The notes: generated by a model from the letters alone, not told the origin. DNA of 64,000 bases from Peloplasma sp964566285 (GCA_964566285.1 CAZMIG010000011.1:12224-76223); one strand, 5' to 3'. Positions 42,974 through 53,016 are shown, counted from the first letter of the stretch. A program made the numbers and translations.

Positions 42974-44338
42974 TTATACATTGACTCCTCTTTTACCTCG
43001 AATAAGTAAAATGATTGCAAAAACAATTGTGTATAACAAACATCCTAATAACGCTATCCAACTCCACAGAGTTTCATGTACAGTGCCATATGTTAAAGAT
43101 GGAATAAACAATATAGCAAATAGTGGTAATGCCATTGAAATAGCTGTACCTGAACCAAGAACCATTTCTTCAGCTACTGGAGTTTCCAAATTTGGATCAA
43201 TACCCTTTAAGAGAGCTAACCCAGTTGAAGCAACACCCGTTAACATCCCAAATAATCCAATAAAATATTCATCTTGATATTTCGGATATATACGCTTAGT
43301 CATATATTTCAAATAGAACAATGTTATTGTTCCAGCTAATACTGCTGTAACAATTAATTGAACTCCATATGAGGCTAAGAAATCTAAAGTTATTGTTAAT
43401 ACAGAACCTGCAATCATTACATTAAATGCAGCTGAAGCCATATTTGATAGAATATAATTATTCGTCATGAAACGAATATTTTTACCTTTTTTTTCAAAAC
43501 GTCTTAAAACTTGTTTGTATAATAAGGCTATCAATATACCTATAATAAAATTAAATCCTTTGAGAAGACCAAAAACTGTGCCACCTATACCTGTTTCACC
43601 AAGCACCTGATGTGCACCATATAAAATCAAATAGACTAGACCGTAAATAATAGAAATGATAATACCCTGAGTAGTTATACCATCAAGCATACTAATTTCC
43701 TTAATCGTATCAATTTCTACAGTCATTTTATTCACTGATAATTCATCATATTTCTTGGGTTTCAAAACACCCCGTTTTCTACTTGCCAAATTAATAAGGA
43801 TGACGCCAATGGTTCCTCCAAAAACAAATCCTAAGAAGGCATAAGATACACCTAAAGTTGGTCCATTTCCACCTAACATATCTGTCCACATTTTACCAAT
43901 GGATAGTGCCAAACCTGGTCCTTGACCAAAACCTAAAGCAACTAGCATTCCAGACCCAACAAATTTATCACTAAATAGAATAAAAACAAGGAAAATACCT
44001 ACGACAGCTTGCAAAGCATATGTACTCGTAATAAGCATTCCTGTTGACCATATTTTTTTCTTAATTTTACTATCATCTCTTTTTAATGCTAAGGCAATAA
44101 ATCCAATTGCTAGTGCATGATAGACAATATAACCCATTGCATTTACATCAATAAATGTATCTTCACCAATGAGGATTGGTGCAAAGACAAGTGAGATAAC
44201 AAGACCAATAAATCCTCCTAATAAAGCAGTTGGAATGACGACCTTATTTAATCCAGGCAGCCATGTCTTTAAAATTTTTGCGATAAACATTAAAACACCA
44301 ATTAATAGAAAATATACGATAATACCCCATTCTTGCAT
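42974..44338 (-). CDS. gltS: Sodium/glutamate symporter family protein (GltS-like)
   Basis: A 454-residue membrane protein with ten or more hydrophobic helices. Characteristic sequences of the ESS/GltS family are the N-terminal GLNKVVIPTALLGGFIG and the re-entrant-loop motif ALGFGQGPGLALSIGKMW, with matching glycine-rich loops in the C-terminal half. It should import glutamate or a related acid with sodium, although the substrate is inferred from the family. AAAAGGAG precedes the ATG and overlaps the end of the acyltransferase gene just upstream, so the two form an operon. Confidence 0.82.
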   Translation of the reverse strand: MQEWGIIVYFLLIGVLMFIAKILKTWLPGLNKVVIPTALLGGFIGLVISLVFAPILIGEDTFIDVNAMGYIVYHALAIGFIALALKRDDSKIKKKIWSTGMLITSTYALQAVVGIFLVFILFSDKFVGSGMLVALGFGQGPGLALSIGKMWTDMLGGNGPTLGVSYAFLGFVFGGTIGVILINLASRKRGVLKPKKYDELSVNKMTVEIDTIKEISMLDGITTQGIIISIIYGLVYLILYGAHQVLGETGIGGTVFGLLKGFNFIIGILIALLYKQVLRRFEKKGKNIRFMTNNYILSNMASAAFNVMIAGSVLTITLDFLASYGVQLIVTAVLAGTITLFYLKYMTKRIYPKYQDEYFIGLFGMLTGVASTGLALLKGIDPNLETPVAEEMVLGSGTAISMALPLFAILFIPSLTYGTVHETLWSWIALLGCLLYTIVFAIILLIRGKRGVNV

Positions 44339-44342
44339 GTTC

Positions 44343-45470
44343 TTATTCTCCTTTTATGTAGTTTATTGAATCCATAATTAACATTGGATCATTGATTCTG
44401 ATGAGATACGTTTTTTCATCATAATCAAATGATAAGTAATTTTTTTGAGTCAAAGCTATTCCACTGATTAAATCAACATAAAATATCTTTTGGTATTCAT
44501 CATTCACTAAAATTAATTCTTTCTGATGCAAGGTGATTTTCATGTCACCTATAATTATTCTTCTATTTTTTACAAAATCAATTTCAATAAGTCTTCCAAA
44601 CGAATGTATTTCATTTAAAATTACTTCTGGAATTTTTTTCTTCTGCAGATGATCCCATTCAATCAAATTATCAAATGGTAAACCTTCAATAAATTCGTAT
44701 GGGTTTATATGAGCTATCTTTCCACATGATTTGCAAAATATATCATTTCCTTTAGTTTCTATTGTTTGTAAATGACCACAAATTGGGCAATAGTATATAT
44801 ACTTTTCTAAACCAACTGCCTTTTCCTTAGATTTATAAACAATTTTTTCAGTTCGATTCCATTCATAATCATTGAAAGCTATGGCTTGTTTTATTTTCTG
44901 TTCAATTTGCTCAATAGATAGATTCTCAAGTTGAGATGTTGTTAAAAGTGTTTCATAATGAACATGATAGTATCCTTTTTTCCTTCTCTTACCCCACCTT
45001 GGTGCAGAAAAGTATCCGCCATTAATTTTAGCTAGCACAACTTCGTGTTTGATTTTTTTTACCAATTTAGCTATGCTAAAGTATGAAACGTCAGTTTGTT
45101 CACCAAAGTAGGAGGCATTACCTTCTGGAAAAATTATTATACCTCTTTGCTCATGATTAAAAGTTTGAATAATACTTCTGATAGTTAGTATATCACTTTG
45201 ACCTTTTCGTTTAGCAATTGATTTAATCACTTTGTTTAATAAAAAATTATACCAAGGGTTTGTATATAAAATATTGTTTACGATAGGATAAGGATATTTG
45301 ATTAGATTTATCTCAACAAATAAAGAATCATTTAATGAAGCGTGATTTGCAATTAAAAAATATGGATCCTTACGCTTGGGATTAAACTCAGAATATGTAA
45401 AAACAAAGTGATATCTCGGATAGAAAATGAGTTTTAATATGAATCTTCCTATTTCAACTTTTATCTTCAT
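44343..45470 (-). CDS. PlsC-like lysophospholipid acyltransferase with zinc ribbon
   Basis: A 375-residue membrane-associated acyltransferase. The catalytic HX4D motif is H43-ASLN-D48, and the substrate-binding motif is FPEGN at 114-118. The C-terminal extension holds a zinc ribbon near 221-245 (YYCPICGH, then FCKSCG) and a PH-like beta-rich end, unlike short PlsC enzymes. It should acylate lysophosphatidate or another lysolipid in the membrane. AAAGGGAG precedes the ATG. The symporter gene starts four bases after its stop. Confidence 0.78.
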   Translation of the reverse strand: MKIKVEIGRFILKLIFYPRYHFVFTYSEFNPKRKDPYFLIANHASLNDSLFVEINLIKYPYPIVNNILYTNPWYNFLLNKVIKSIAKRKGQSDILTIRSIIQTFNHEQRGIIIFPEGNASYFGEQTDVSYFSIAKLVKKIKHEVVLAKINGGYFSAPRWGKRRKKGYYHVHYETLLTTSQLENLSIEQIEQKIKQAIAFNDYEWNRTEKIVYKSKEKAVGLEKYIYYCPICGHLQTIETKGNDIFCKSCGKIAHINPYEFIEGLPFDNLIEWDHLQKKKIPEVILNEIHSFGRLIEIDFVKNRRIIIGDMKITLHQKELILVNDEYQKIFYVDLISGIALTQKNYLSFDYDEKTYLIRINDPMLIMDSINYIKGE

Positions 45471-45559
45471 AGGACTCTCCCTTTTCTATCATTATACGAT
45501 AAAATACTTTGAAATTCCAACAATTTTTTTATTTTATTTTTATATTGATAAAAAAAAGA

Positions 45560-45579
45560 GGTTAAAGTGGACTTTAACC
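45560..45579 (-). terminator. Rho-independent terminator of ald
   Basis: GGTTAAAG and CTTTAACC form a perfect eight-base stem; on the minus strand a T run follows it, 17 bases past the ald stop. Confidence 0.82.
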
Positions 45580-45595
45580 CCCTGATTTATTTTTT

Positions 45596-46696
45596 TTAGA
45601 TTTCCATTAAAGGTATATTAAATGCCTCACAAACACCTGGGCATGTACAATGCCCTTGGTATATGTTAACACCTTTTTTAAGAGGTTCAGAACGATTCAT
45701 TGCAATATCTAAACCATCGTCTGCGATAAGCAATCCATACTTAAGTGTTGCATTATTTAGTGCGATTGTAGAAGTTCTTGGTACTGCTCCTGGCATATTC
45801 GCCACTGAATAATGAATAATACCATCAACAACATATGTAGGATTATCATGATAAGTTGGTTTACTTACTTCTGTTGAGCCACCTTGGTCAATAGCAACAT
45901 CAACGATAACACTTCCTGGACGCATATCTTTATAATATGATCTCTTGATCAGTTTTGGTGCTTTTGCACCTGGTAATAATACAGCTCCTACAACTAAATC
46001 AGAATCTTTAATTGAACGCTCAATATTATCATTACTGCTATATAAAGTCTGAATACGGTTCCCATAAATATCATCTAGATAAGTCAATTTCTTTAGATTG
46101 ATATCTAAAATAGTAACTTTTGCTCCCATTCCAACAAGCATTTTCAATGCATTTTCACCAACGACTCCAGCTCCTATAATTGTAACCTTAGCTTGATCAA
46201 CTCCTGGAACGCCTGAAATTAGAACACCACTTCCGCCAAAGGGTTTTTCTAAATATTTTGCACCTTCAATTGCTCCAAGTCTTCCTGCAACTTCACTCAT
46301 TGGTTTTAAACAAGGTAGTGAATTGTCTTCAAGTTCAATGGTTTCATAGGCAACTGATTGAGTTTTAGATTCTATCAGTGCATTTGTTAATGCTTCATTA
46401 GCTGCTAAGTGTAAATACGTATAAAGCAACAAGCCTTCTCTTAAATAAACAAATTCCGATTCCAAAGGTTCTTTCACCTTGACAATCATTTCTGATGAAC
46501 TCCATACATCAGCTGCAGATTTTATAATCTTTGCTCCAGCATTGATATAATCTTCATTGCTAAAACCTGAATTAACTCCTGCATTGTTCTCAACCAAAAC
46601 ACTGTGTCCATGGTGGATATACTCTTTTACACTGCTTGGTGTCAATCCAACGCGAAACTCATTGTTTTTTACTTCTTTTACTGTTCCAATAATCAT
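45596..46696 (-). CDS. ald: Alanine dehydrogenase
   Basis: The enzyme interconverts alanine and pyruvate plus ammonia with NAD. The N-terminal signature GTVKEVKNNEFRVGLTP carries the substrate-binding Arg. A lysine in VKVKEPLE matches the catalytic Lys, followed by LLYTYLHLA with the catalytic His, and the NAD fold reads VTIIGAGVVGENALKML. The C-terminal end has the usual MNRSEPLKKGVNIYQG. Length 366 is close to the family average. AAAAGGAG precedes the ATG. It is monocistronic. Confidence 0.93.
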   Translation of the reverse strand: MIIGTVKEVKNNEFRVGLTPSSVKEYIHHGHSVLVENNAGVNSGFSNEDYINAGAKIIKSAADVWSSSEMIVKVKEPLESEFVYLREGLLLYTYLHLAANEALTNALIESKTQSVAYETIELEDNSLPCLKPMSEVAGRLGAIEGAKYLEKPFGGSGVLISGVPGVDQAKVTIIGAGVVGENALKMLVGMGAKVTILDINLKKLTYLDDIYGNRIQTLYSSNDNIERSIKDSDLVVGAVLLPGAKAPKLIKRSYYKDMRPGSVIVDVAIDQGGSTEVSKPTYHDNPTYVVDGIIHYSVANMPGAVPRTSTIALNNATLKYGLLIADDGLDIAMNRSEPLKKGVNIYQGHCTCPGVCEAFNIPLMEI

Positions 46697-46771
46697 GTTT
46701 TTCTCCTTTTAAAATAATCGTATCTTCTACAATTATTGTAACATAAGTATGATATAAAATCATATGCTTTT

Positions 46772-47398
46772 TTATAGATTTTTATTAATTTTATTATAAT
46801 GCTTAATAATGATTGATTTTATCTTTTCAGGTTCTTTAAGTAATGTATGAATTTCATTGAGACCTTTTCTATTTTTTTCGGTTTCTAACCATAATTTAAG
46901 ATATCCTTCAGGACCATATTTTTCATTGATATGTTCTAATGCTCGTTCCACATGTTCTGCTTTACTTAATCCGGGATAATGTTTAAATCCAAATTGAACT
47001 GTTCTTTGAATGACAATTTCAGCATTAATATCACGATCTGCTTCAGCAATAATTTTTCCATAGATACTTCTTGGAGCATGAGTATTTGAAGCTCGATGAT
47101 CCTCAATTGCTTCTTTCATTAAAATTCTTTGTTTCTCATCAAACCATTGAGTTAGTTTAGAATCCTTAAATAAAAAACGACCACCCGTTAAGTGATGATC
47201 TTTTCTTCCAAATTGCATTCCAATATCATGATAACAAGCAATCACGTAAACCATGTCTAAATTGACATCATATTCTTTAGCGATATTCATGGAATTTTCG
47301 ATGATACTATAAACATGTTTGGGTTGATGTGCCATATCAAAAGATTGATACATTTGTATAATATTGTTTTCTAGATATTCTTTGAGTTGTTTTTCCAT
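46772..47398 (-). CDS. HD-domain phosphohydrolase
   Basis: A 208-residue metal-dependent phosphohydrolase. The HD doublet is H57-D58 in ACYHDIG; an upstream His (H28 in PKHVYSII) and the DHH in GRKDHHLTGG complete the metal site, with a later Asp in AEADRDINAE. It resembles the nucleotide-hydrolysing YedJ-like group. The substrate is unknown. The Nudix gene upstream ends six bases before its start, so the two form an operon, perhaps for nucleotide clean-up. Confidence 0.82.
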   Translation of the reverse strand: MEKQLKEYLENNIIQMYQSFDMAHQPKHVYSIIENSMNIAKEYDVNLDMVYVIACYHDIGMQFGRKDHHLTGGRFLFKDSKLTQWFDEKQRILMKEAIEDHRASNTHAPRSIYGKIIAEADRDINAEIVIQRTVQFGFKHYPGLSKAEHVERALEHINEKYGPEGYLKLWLETEKNRKGLNEIHTLLKEPEKIKSIIIKHYNKINKNL

Positions 47399-47404
47399 GA
47401 GTAC

Positions 47405-47818
47405 CTAATTTCCAAACTTAATATGATCTTTAAGTGATTTAAATACATGTTCATCAGATTTAAAGCTAAGCATATCTACAACGTCGGTTTCATCCACCCA
47501 TATTGCTTCAGCAATTTCTTCTTCTTGTCTGTTTAGCACATACGTTTTGGCCTTCGCTAAAAAATAAACAACATTCTTAATAACACCTGGTCTAGGGGAA
47601 TATTGAGTTTGACCTTTGAATTGATCAAATATTTCAACATCAAGACCAGTTTCTTCTTTAACTTCACGTACAGCAGTCATAATTTCACTCTCATTTTTCT
47701 CTACGTGACCTTTTGGAAAGCCAAAATGCAATCCGAATTTTTGTTTAACGAGTACATATTGATATTTATCTTGATATTTTCTAAAGATGATGGCTCCACA
47801 TGATTTTTCTTTTCTCAT
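47405..47818 (-). CDS. Nudix hydrolase (diadenosine tetraphosphatase-like)
   Basis: A 137-residue pyrophosphohydrolase. The Nudix box GHVEKNESEIMTAVREVKEETGLDV fits G-x5-E-x7-RE-x2-EE-x-G as a whole, and SCGAIIFRK at the N-terminus is typical of Ap4A-type enzymes. The start is set at ATG 47818, because AGAAGG lies eight bases upstream; an in-frame GTG at 47827 overlaps that site. It precedes the HD-domain gene on this strand. Confidence 0.87.
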   Translation of the reverse strand: MRKEKSCGAIIFRKYQDKYQYVLVKQKFGLHFGFPKGHVEKNESEIMTAVREVKEETGLDVEIFDQFKGQTQYSPRPGVIKNVVYFLAKAKTYVLNRQEEEIAEAIWVDETDVVDMLSFKSDEHVFKSLKDHIKFGN

Positions 47819-47893
47819 ATTTTTCACCTTCTTGCTCTTATTTTTAGTATAACATATTGTTAAATCTTTTTGTTTTTAATTGGTATCTTCAAG

Positions 47894-47922
47894 TTGCTAA
47901 AAGCGGTTTCGTGGGGTATAAT
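47894..47922 (+). promoter_or_regulatory. Sigma-A-type promoter of glgA-glgC
   Basis: TTGCTA (47894-47899), a 17-base spacer and TATAAT (47917-47922) lie 50 bases before the glgA start. The Nudix gene runs the other way, so this is a divergent promoter region. Confidence 0.7.
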
Positions 47923-47971
47923 TATACTAGTATAAGTGAAATTTAACAATTTTGATAAAGGAGTGTCTATC

Positions 47972-49399
47972 GTGAAAGTTCTATTCTGCAGTTCTGAAGC
48001 ATTTCCATTTAGCAAAACCGGTGGCTTAGCAGATATGGCTCTTTTTTTACCTAAATCACTAAAACAACTCGGTCACGACGTTAGAATTATTACTCCTTAT
48101 TACAAAAATATCGCGAAATATCACAAAGAAATGACATTCCTTGGCTCATCGACAATAACTATGGGCGGAATTGAAACTATTGTTAATTATTATCAATTAA
48201 TTTATGAAAAAATTCCTTATATTTTTGTACAAAATATGCATTATTTTGAAAGAGATCAGCTTTATGGGTATCATGATGATGCTGAAAGATTTGCATGTTT
48301 CAGTTATTCCATACTTGAAAGTTTAAAAACACTTGAATTCTATCCTCAAATTATGCATTTGAATGATTGGCAAACTGGAATGGTACCATTCTTGTTAGAT
48401 GAACATTATCGAAAAATAAATGATCAATATTTCAGCATCCACACATTGCTCACAATTCATAATCTTGAATATCAAGGATCTTTTGATCCATATGTTGCTA
48501 GATTTTTTAATGTGGACTTTAACTATACCTACATGCATTTTGAACGTGTGAACTTTTTGAAAGCTGGCATTGAAAGAGCTTCAAAAATCAATACTGTTAG
48601 TCCCACATATAGAAATGAAGTCTTAACTAGAGACTTCGGCTTTTCTCTAGATGGAGCTTTAAATAATCGCGCAGGAGATTTTATAGGTATTTTAAATGGT
48701 ATTGATGAAAAAATATTTGATCCAAAAACTGATCATCATTTGATTGCTAATTACGATGCAACGAATTTTAAAGATGGAAAACTGAAAAACAAAGAAGGAT
48801 TATTACATCATTTTGATTTAGATGTTGATCTCAAAGAACCTTTAATTGCATATGTTGGTAGATTAGCAACACAAAAAGGTATCAACTTAATGACTCAAAT
48901 TTTAGAGGAAACGATTGTATATAGCAAATCAAGATTTATTCTTATGGGATCAGGTAATGATGCTTATCAGGACTTCTTCCGTTATTTATCCTATAAATAT
49001 CCAAAACGAGTCGCAAAATATATTGGTTTTAATGAAAAAATAGCACATCAAATCTATGCTGCAAGCGATTTATTCATGATGCCTAGCAGATTTGAACCGT
49101 GCGGATTAGGGCAATTGATAGCAATGAAGTATGGTTCGCTCCCTATCGTACGTGAAACAGGTGGATTAAAGGATACAGTAATTCCTTACAATCAATATAC
49201 TGGTGAAGGTACTGGGTTTACATTTGCGAATTATGAAGCTTATGAATTAAAAGAAAAATTGTTTGAAAGTATTCATTTATATAATAGTAAAAAAAGAACT
49301 TGGTCAAAGTTAGTAAAGCAAGCTATGACCCAAAATTTCAGTCTTGAAAAAATGGCATTTGAGTATGAAAAGCTATACCAAATAATAATAGGAGTGTGA
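47972..49399 (+). CDS. glgA: Glycogen synthase (ADP-glucose type)
   Basis: The GT5 enzyme extends alpha-1,4-glucan from ADP-glucose. The ADP-glucose-binding motif KTGGLADM is at residues 15-22, and the C-terminal catalytic part holds the MPSRFEPCGLGQL motif with its acidic residue, and VRETGGLKDTV. The 475-residue length is usual. Its start is GTG 47972, since AAAGGAG is eight bases upstream; an earlier ATG at 47936 is not preceded by such a site. The glgC gene begins four bases after its stop. Confidence 0.93.
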   Translation: MKVLFCSSEAFPFSKTGGLADMALFLPKSLKQLGHDVRIITPYYKNIAKYHKEMTFLGSSTITMGGIETIVNYYQLIYEKIPYIFVQNMHYFERDQLYGYHDDAERFACFSYSILESLKTLEFYPQIMHLNDWQTGMVPFLLDEHYRKINDQYFSIHTLLTIHNLEYQGSFDPYVARFFNVDFNYTYMHFERVNFLKAGIERASKINTVSPTYRNEVLTRDFGFSLDGALNNRAGDFIGILNGIDEKIFDPKTDHHLIANYDATNFKDGKLKNKEGLLHHFDLDVDLKEPLIAYVGRLATQKGINLMTQILEETIVYSKSRFILMGSGNDAYQDFFRYLSYKYPKRVAKYIGFNEKIAHQIYAASDLFMMPSRFEPCGLGQLIAMKYGSLPIVRETGGLKDTVIPYNQYTGEGTGFTFANYEAYELKEKLFESIHLYNSKKRTWSKLVKQAMTQNFSLEKMAFEYEKLYQIIIGV

Positions 49400-49403
49400 A
49401 CAT

Positions 49404-50630
49404 ATGGAAACATTAGCATTAATCCTTGCAGGTGGAAAAGGAAGTAGACTTGATATTTTATCTCAAAGACGTAGTAAACCCGCAATGCCCTTTGCTGGTA
49501 AATTTAGAATTATCGATTTCACATTAAGTAACTGTTCTCAATCTGGATTATATGATATAGGTATCCTAACACAATATCTACCACTATCCCTCAATGAACA
49601 TATCGGTAGTGGAAAACCATGGGATTTGGATAGAAGAGATTCTGGTGTAACTCTTCTACAACCTCATAACTATTGGTATCTTGGTACTGCTGATGCAGTT
49701 CTAAAAAATCTAGAATTCATCCAAAGAAGAGGACCCAAATATGTATTAATTCTCTCTGGAGATCATATTTATAAAATGGATTATCGCAAGATGCTAGCAC
49801 TTCATGAAGAAAAACACGCATCATTAACAATTGCTACTCAACCTGTTCCAGAGGAAGAAATTTCTCGTTTTGGAATCATGTCAGTTAATGATGATGGTGA
49901 AATTATTAAATTTCAAGAAAAACCAAAAGAGTCCCAATCAAATTTAGCATCAATGGGGATCTATTTATTTGATTTTGATTTACTCAAAGACGTTCTTCTT
50001 AATGTTAAACAAGATGATTTAGATTTTGGTAAGCACATCATCCCACATTTAATTAAAACAACCAATAAAGAAGTCTATGCATATCAATTCAAGGATTATT
50101 GGATGGATGTAGGTACATATGACTCATATTTGGATACAAATATTGCGATGACGAAAGATTATACGGAACTTGACCTTTATGATCCAACCTGGAAGGTGTA
50201 TACAAAGAGTGAAGATCTTCCACCAGTTAAAGTAGGTAGTGAAGCTGTCATTCAAAGTAGTCTTGTCTCTAATGGGTGTGTCATCGAAGGTACTGTCATA
50301 CATTCTGTACTAAGCCCTGGTGTTCGAGTGGGTAAAGGTACTGTCGTCAAAGATAGTGTTATTTTAAATAATGTAATCATCGGTGAAAATGTGACTATCC
50401 AACGTTCAATTATTGATAAAAAGGTGATTATTGGACATAATACATTCATTGGTTATGGTAATGAATTCACTCCTAATATGGAAAAGCCCGATTTATTAGT
50501 ATCTGGAATCACCGTAATTGAAAAAAACGCTATAATCCCTAGTGATGTTCAAATTGGACGTAACTGTAGAATATTTAAGACTGCTAAATTTGATGAACTT
50601 AAAATTCCAAGTGGTTCCACTCTAAAATAA
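49404..50630 (+). CDS. glgC: Glucose-1-phosphate adenylyltransferase
   Basis: The enzyme makes ADP-glucose from glucose 1-phosphate and ATP, the substrate of the upstream glgA product. The N-terminal nucleotide-binding motif ILAGGKGSRLDILSQRRSKPA is complete, HGSGKPWDLDR-like sequence follows, and the C-terminal part is a left-handed beta-helix of hexapeptide repeats (about 295-408), which is typically the allosteric region. Length 408 is normal. AGGAGTG precedes the ATG. The pair has no branching enzyme, glgD or phosphorylase gene beside it. Confidence 0.93.
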   Translation: METLALILAGGKGSRLDILSQRRSKPAMPFAGKFRIIDFTLSNCSQSGLYDIGILTQYLPLSLNEHIGSGKPWDLDRRDSGVTLLQPHNYWYLGTADAVLKNLEFIQRRGPKYVLILSGDHIYKMDYRKMLALHEEKHASLTIATQPVPEEEISRFGIMSVNDDGEIIKFQEKPKESQSNLASMGIYLFDFDLLKDVLLNVKQDDLDFGKHIIPHLIKTTNKEVYAYQFKDYWMDVGTYDSYLDTNIAMTKDYTELDLYDPTWKVYTKSEDLPPVKVGSEAVIQSSLVSNGCVIEGTVIHSVLSPGVRVGKGTVVKDSVILNNVIIGENVTIQRSIIDKKVIIGHNTFIGYGNEFTPNMEKPDLLVSGITVIEKNAIIPSDVQIGRNCRIFKTAKFDELKIPSGSTLK

Positions 50631-50654
50631 ACTTATTCAATCAGAATCAATTTT

Positions 50655-50679
50655 AAGGTAGAAACTTTGTTTCTACCTT
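50655..50679 (+). terminator. Rho-independent terminator of glgA-glgC
   Basis: AAGGTAGAAA and TTTCTACCTT pair perfectly around a short loop and are followed by T residues, 25 bases after the glgC stop. Confidence 0.82.
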
Positions 50680-50701
50680 TTTGTATATAAAAAGCTAAAA
50701 A

Positions 50702-50727
50702 AAGATGCAAGCTATCGCTCACATCTT
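50702..50727 (-). terminator. Rho-independent terminator of recD2
   Basis: On the minus strand AAGATGTGAGC pairs with GCTTGCATCTT (one G-U pair) around a four-base loop and runs into T. It lies 20 bases beyond the recD2 stop. Confidence 0.72.
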
Positions 50728-50746
50728 AAATCTAACTATTATCAAA

Positions 50747-52963
50747 TTACATAAAATCATATGGACTTAATTCATCTATCTCATCATTAATATCTACAGA
50801 TGCTATATTTTGATTTAACCTACTTGCTAGGGTTGTTTGCCGCTTTTCGGATAAATGATTTGCTGCATAGACAAGTAAATTTAAATCACCCAAAATAATC
50901 AAATAACGTTTAGCTCTGGTAATTGCAGTATATATTAGTTCTTTTTTTAGCATATGCATATAGTTGCGTACCATTGGAATCATTACAATTTTATATTCAC
51001 TACCCTGAGATTTGTGAATACTAATTGCATAAGCTAGATTGAGTTCATCCAAATCAGATTTTTCATACATCACATCATTATCATCAAAAGTTACAATCAT
51101 ATATTGATCATTTTTTGAATTGTATTTAATATTTTTTACAACACCAATATCCCCATTCATAATTAATCTTTCGGGATCATTAACCAGTTGAATGACCTTA
51201 TCACCTATATAATAGGTTTTATCTCCATACGTCATACCATTTTCTTTATTGGTGTTAAATTTATCTTGTAAGAGCTGATTAAAACTATCAATACCCAATT
51301 CACCCTTATACATGGGTGCAAGGACTTGAATATCATCAATCATACTATAACCTTCGTGAATTGCTCCTTCAATTTGTTTTATAATCACTGATTTGATTCT
51401 ATCTGCTTGTGCTCTATACAAATAAACATCTTGATCTGATATCAAATCTTCTTGATTTAAATTTTGCTCATTTACAGATCTTGCAAGTTGTATAATTCTT
51501 GAATCTTTTGCTTGTCTGTGAATTTCGTTTAATCTAACAACGGGAAGTATGTTCGAATCAATAAAATCAGCTAAAACTTGACCTGGTCCAACACTAGGTA
51601 GTTGATCGACATCACCCACAATAACAACCTGAGCACCCGATTTAATGCATGAAAATAATTTTTTTGCTAGGAAAATATCAATCATTGAAGCTTCATCAAC
51701 AATGATTAAATCTTGTGTGAGTTGGTGATGTTCATTATAGGTAAATAACCCATCATAATTGTATCCCAAATGTCTATGGATTGTCTTTGCATCCATATCA
51801 AGCAACTCTTTCATTCTCTTCGCTGCACGACCTGTTGGAGCCATTAAAGCAATTTTTTCATAAATTTTTGGATTTTTATAATTAAGATTGTGGTATATTC
51901 TATAGACCTCCAGCAATCCATCTATAATCGTTGTTTTACCTGTTCCCGGACCACCAGTTATGATTGAAACAGGATTTGATATTGCTGTAATAATAGCTTC
52001 TTTTTGAACCTTTGTATATTGCATACCTCTTTGAATTTCAACTGCATCTACTAAAGTCTCTAAATACTCAAGATCATAGTGTTTAGCTTCAGTATTTGCA
52101 AGTTCAATCATTTTCTCAGCAAGGCTTATTTCAGTGAAGTAAGATAAAGAAAGATAATATCGGTCTTCTTCTAGAATTAACCTTGATTCCTCAATAAGTG
52201 TTTCGATACCTACTTCTAAAACAGCTTCTGTACCTAAAACTTGAAGTGCATATGATCTTAGTTGTTCTTCAGTCAGATATAAATCACCATTTTGATATGC
52301 AATATTTTGCATCGCATAAATAATTGCTGCTTTAATTCGTCTTATATCATCTTTTGCTATACCAAGTTTAGAAGCTATTTCATCAGCCTTTATAAATCCA
52401 ATACCTTCAATATCATCAATTAAGTGATAGGGATTTTCTTCAAGTTTTTCTAGAGTTAACATTTGATACTTGCTCAATAATTTCATGGCAAGTTTTCCAG
52501 ATAAATTATATCCATAAAGAGCAACTAAAATATACTCATTAGTTTGGTTTTCAATCAGTTGCTGATAAAATTTTTCAATGCGAATTGCGTTAAGTCCAAC
52601 CGATTTTAAAATGGACTTATCCTTCATTATTTTTTTTATTGCATCAGGACCTAATACTTCAACCATTTTTTCTGCGGTTTTAGTACCTATACCATGAAAA
52701 AAAGGGCTGGATAAATAGCTTATCAATCCTACAGCACTTTGTTCTTCACATTTATGAAAAGACTCCACTTTAAGTTGATCACCATAATTTTGATGTTTAA
52801 CCCATGTTCCCTGAAATTCATAATCAATATCTTCACTGATTATTGGAAAATATCCGACAAGGGTTACTATTTCTTCCTGTTCAGTAATAAGACGAGCAAT
52901 GGAGTAACTATTTTCTTCATTATGAAATACGTAATTTTTGATTTTTCCTTTAATGGTTTCCAT
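50747..52963 (-). CDS. recD2: RecD2 family ATP-dependent DNA helicase
   Basis: A 738-residue superfamily 1B 5'-3' helicase involved in DNA repair and mismatch handling. The N-terminal part holds the OB-like segment and helix-hairpin-helix motifs (FFHGIGTKTAEKMV and IEGIGFIKADEIAS), characteristic of RecD2 (YrrC). The Walker A motif GGPGTGKTT is near residue 338, Walker B is LIIVDEASM, and the SF1 motif VI is AITRAKRYLII. It is a full-length protein, transcribed alone. AGTGAGGAG precedes the ATG. Confidence 0.94.
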   Translation of the reverse strand: METIKGKIKNYVFHNEENSYSIARLITEQEEIVTLVGYFPIISEDIDYEFQGTWVKHQNYGDQLKVESFHKCEEQSAVGLISYLSSPFFHGIGTKTAEKMVEVLGPDAIKKIMKDKSILKSVGLNAIRIEKFYQQLIENQTNEYILVALYGYNLSGKLAMKLLSKYQMLTLEKLEENPYHLIDDIEGIGFIKADEIASKLGIAKDDIRRIKAAIIYAMQNIAYQNGDLYLTEEQLRSYALQVLGTEAVLEVGIETLIEESRLILEEDRYYLSLSYFTEISLAEKMIELANTEAKHYDLEYLETLVDAVEIQRGMQYTKVQKEAIITAISNPVSIITGGPGTGKTTIIDGLLEVYRIYHNLNYKNPKIYEKIALMAPTGRAAKRMKELLDMDAKTIHRHLGYNYDGLFTYNEHHQLTQDLIIVDEASMIDIFLAKKLFSCIKSGAQVVIVGDVDQLPSVGPGQVLADFIDSNILPVVRLNEIHRQAKDSRIIQLARSVNEQNLNQEDLISDQDVYLYRAQADRIKSVIIKQIEGAIHEGYSMIDDIQVLAPMYKGELGIDSFNQLLQDKFNTNKENGMTYGDKTYYIGDKVIQLVNDPERLIMNGDIGVVKNIKYNSKNDQYMIVTFDDNDVMYEKSDLDELNLAYAISIHKSQGSEYKIVMIPMVRNYMHMLKKELIYTAITRAKRYLIILGDLNLLVYAANHLSEKRQTTLASRLNQNIASVDINDEIDELSPYDFM

Positions 52964-53016
52964 AGTTTCTCCTCACTTAATAGTTAATAAAATTATACCA
53001 TTTTAAAAACATAAAA

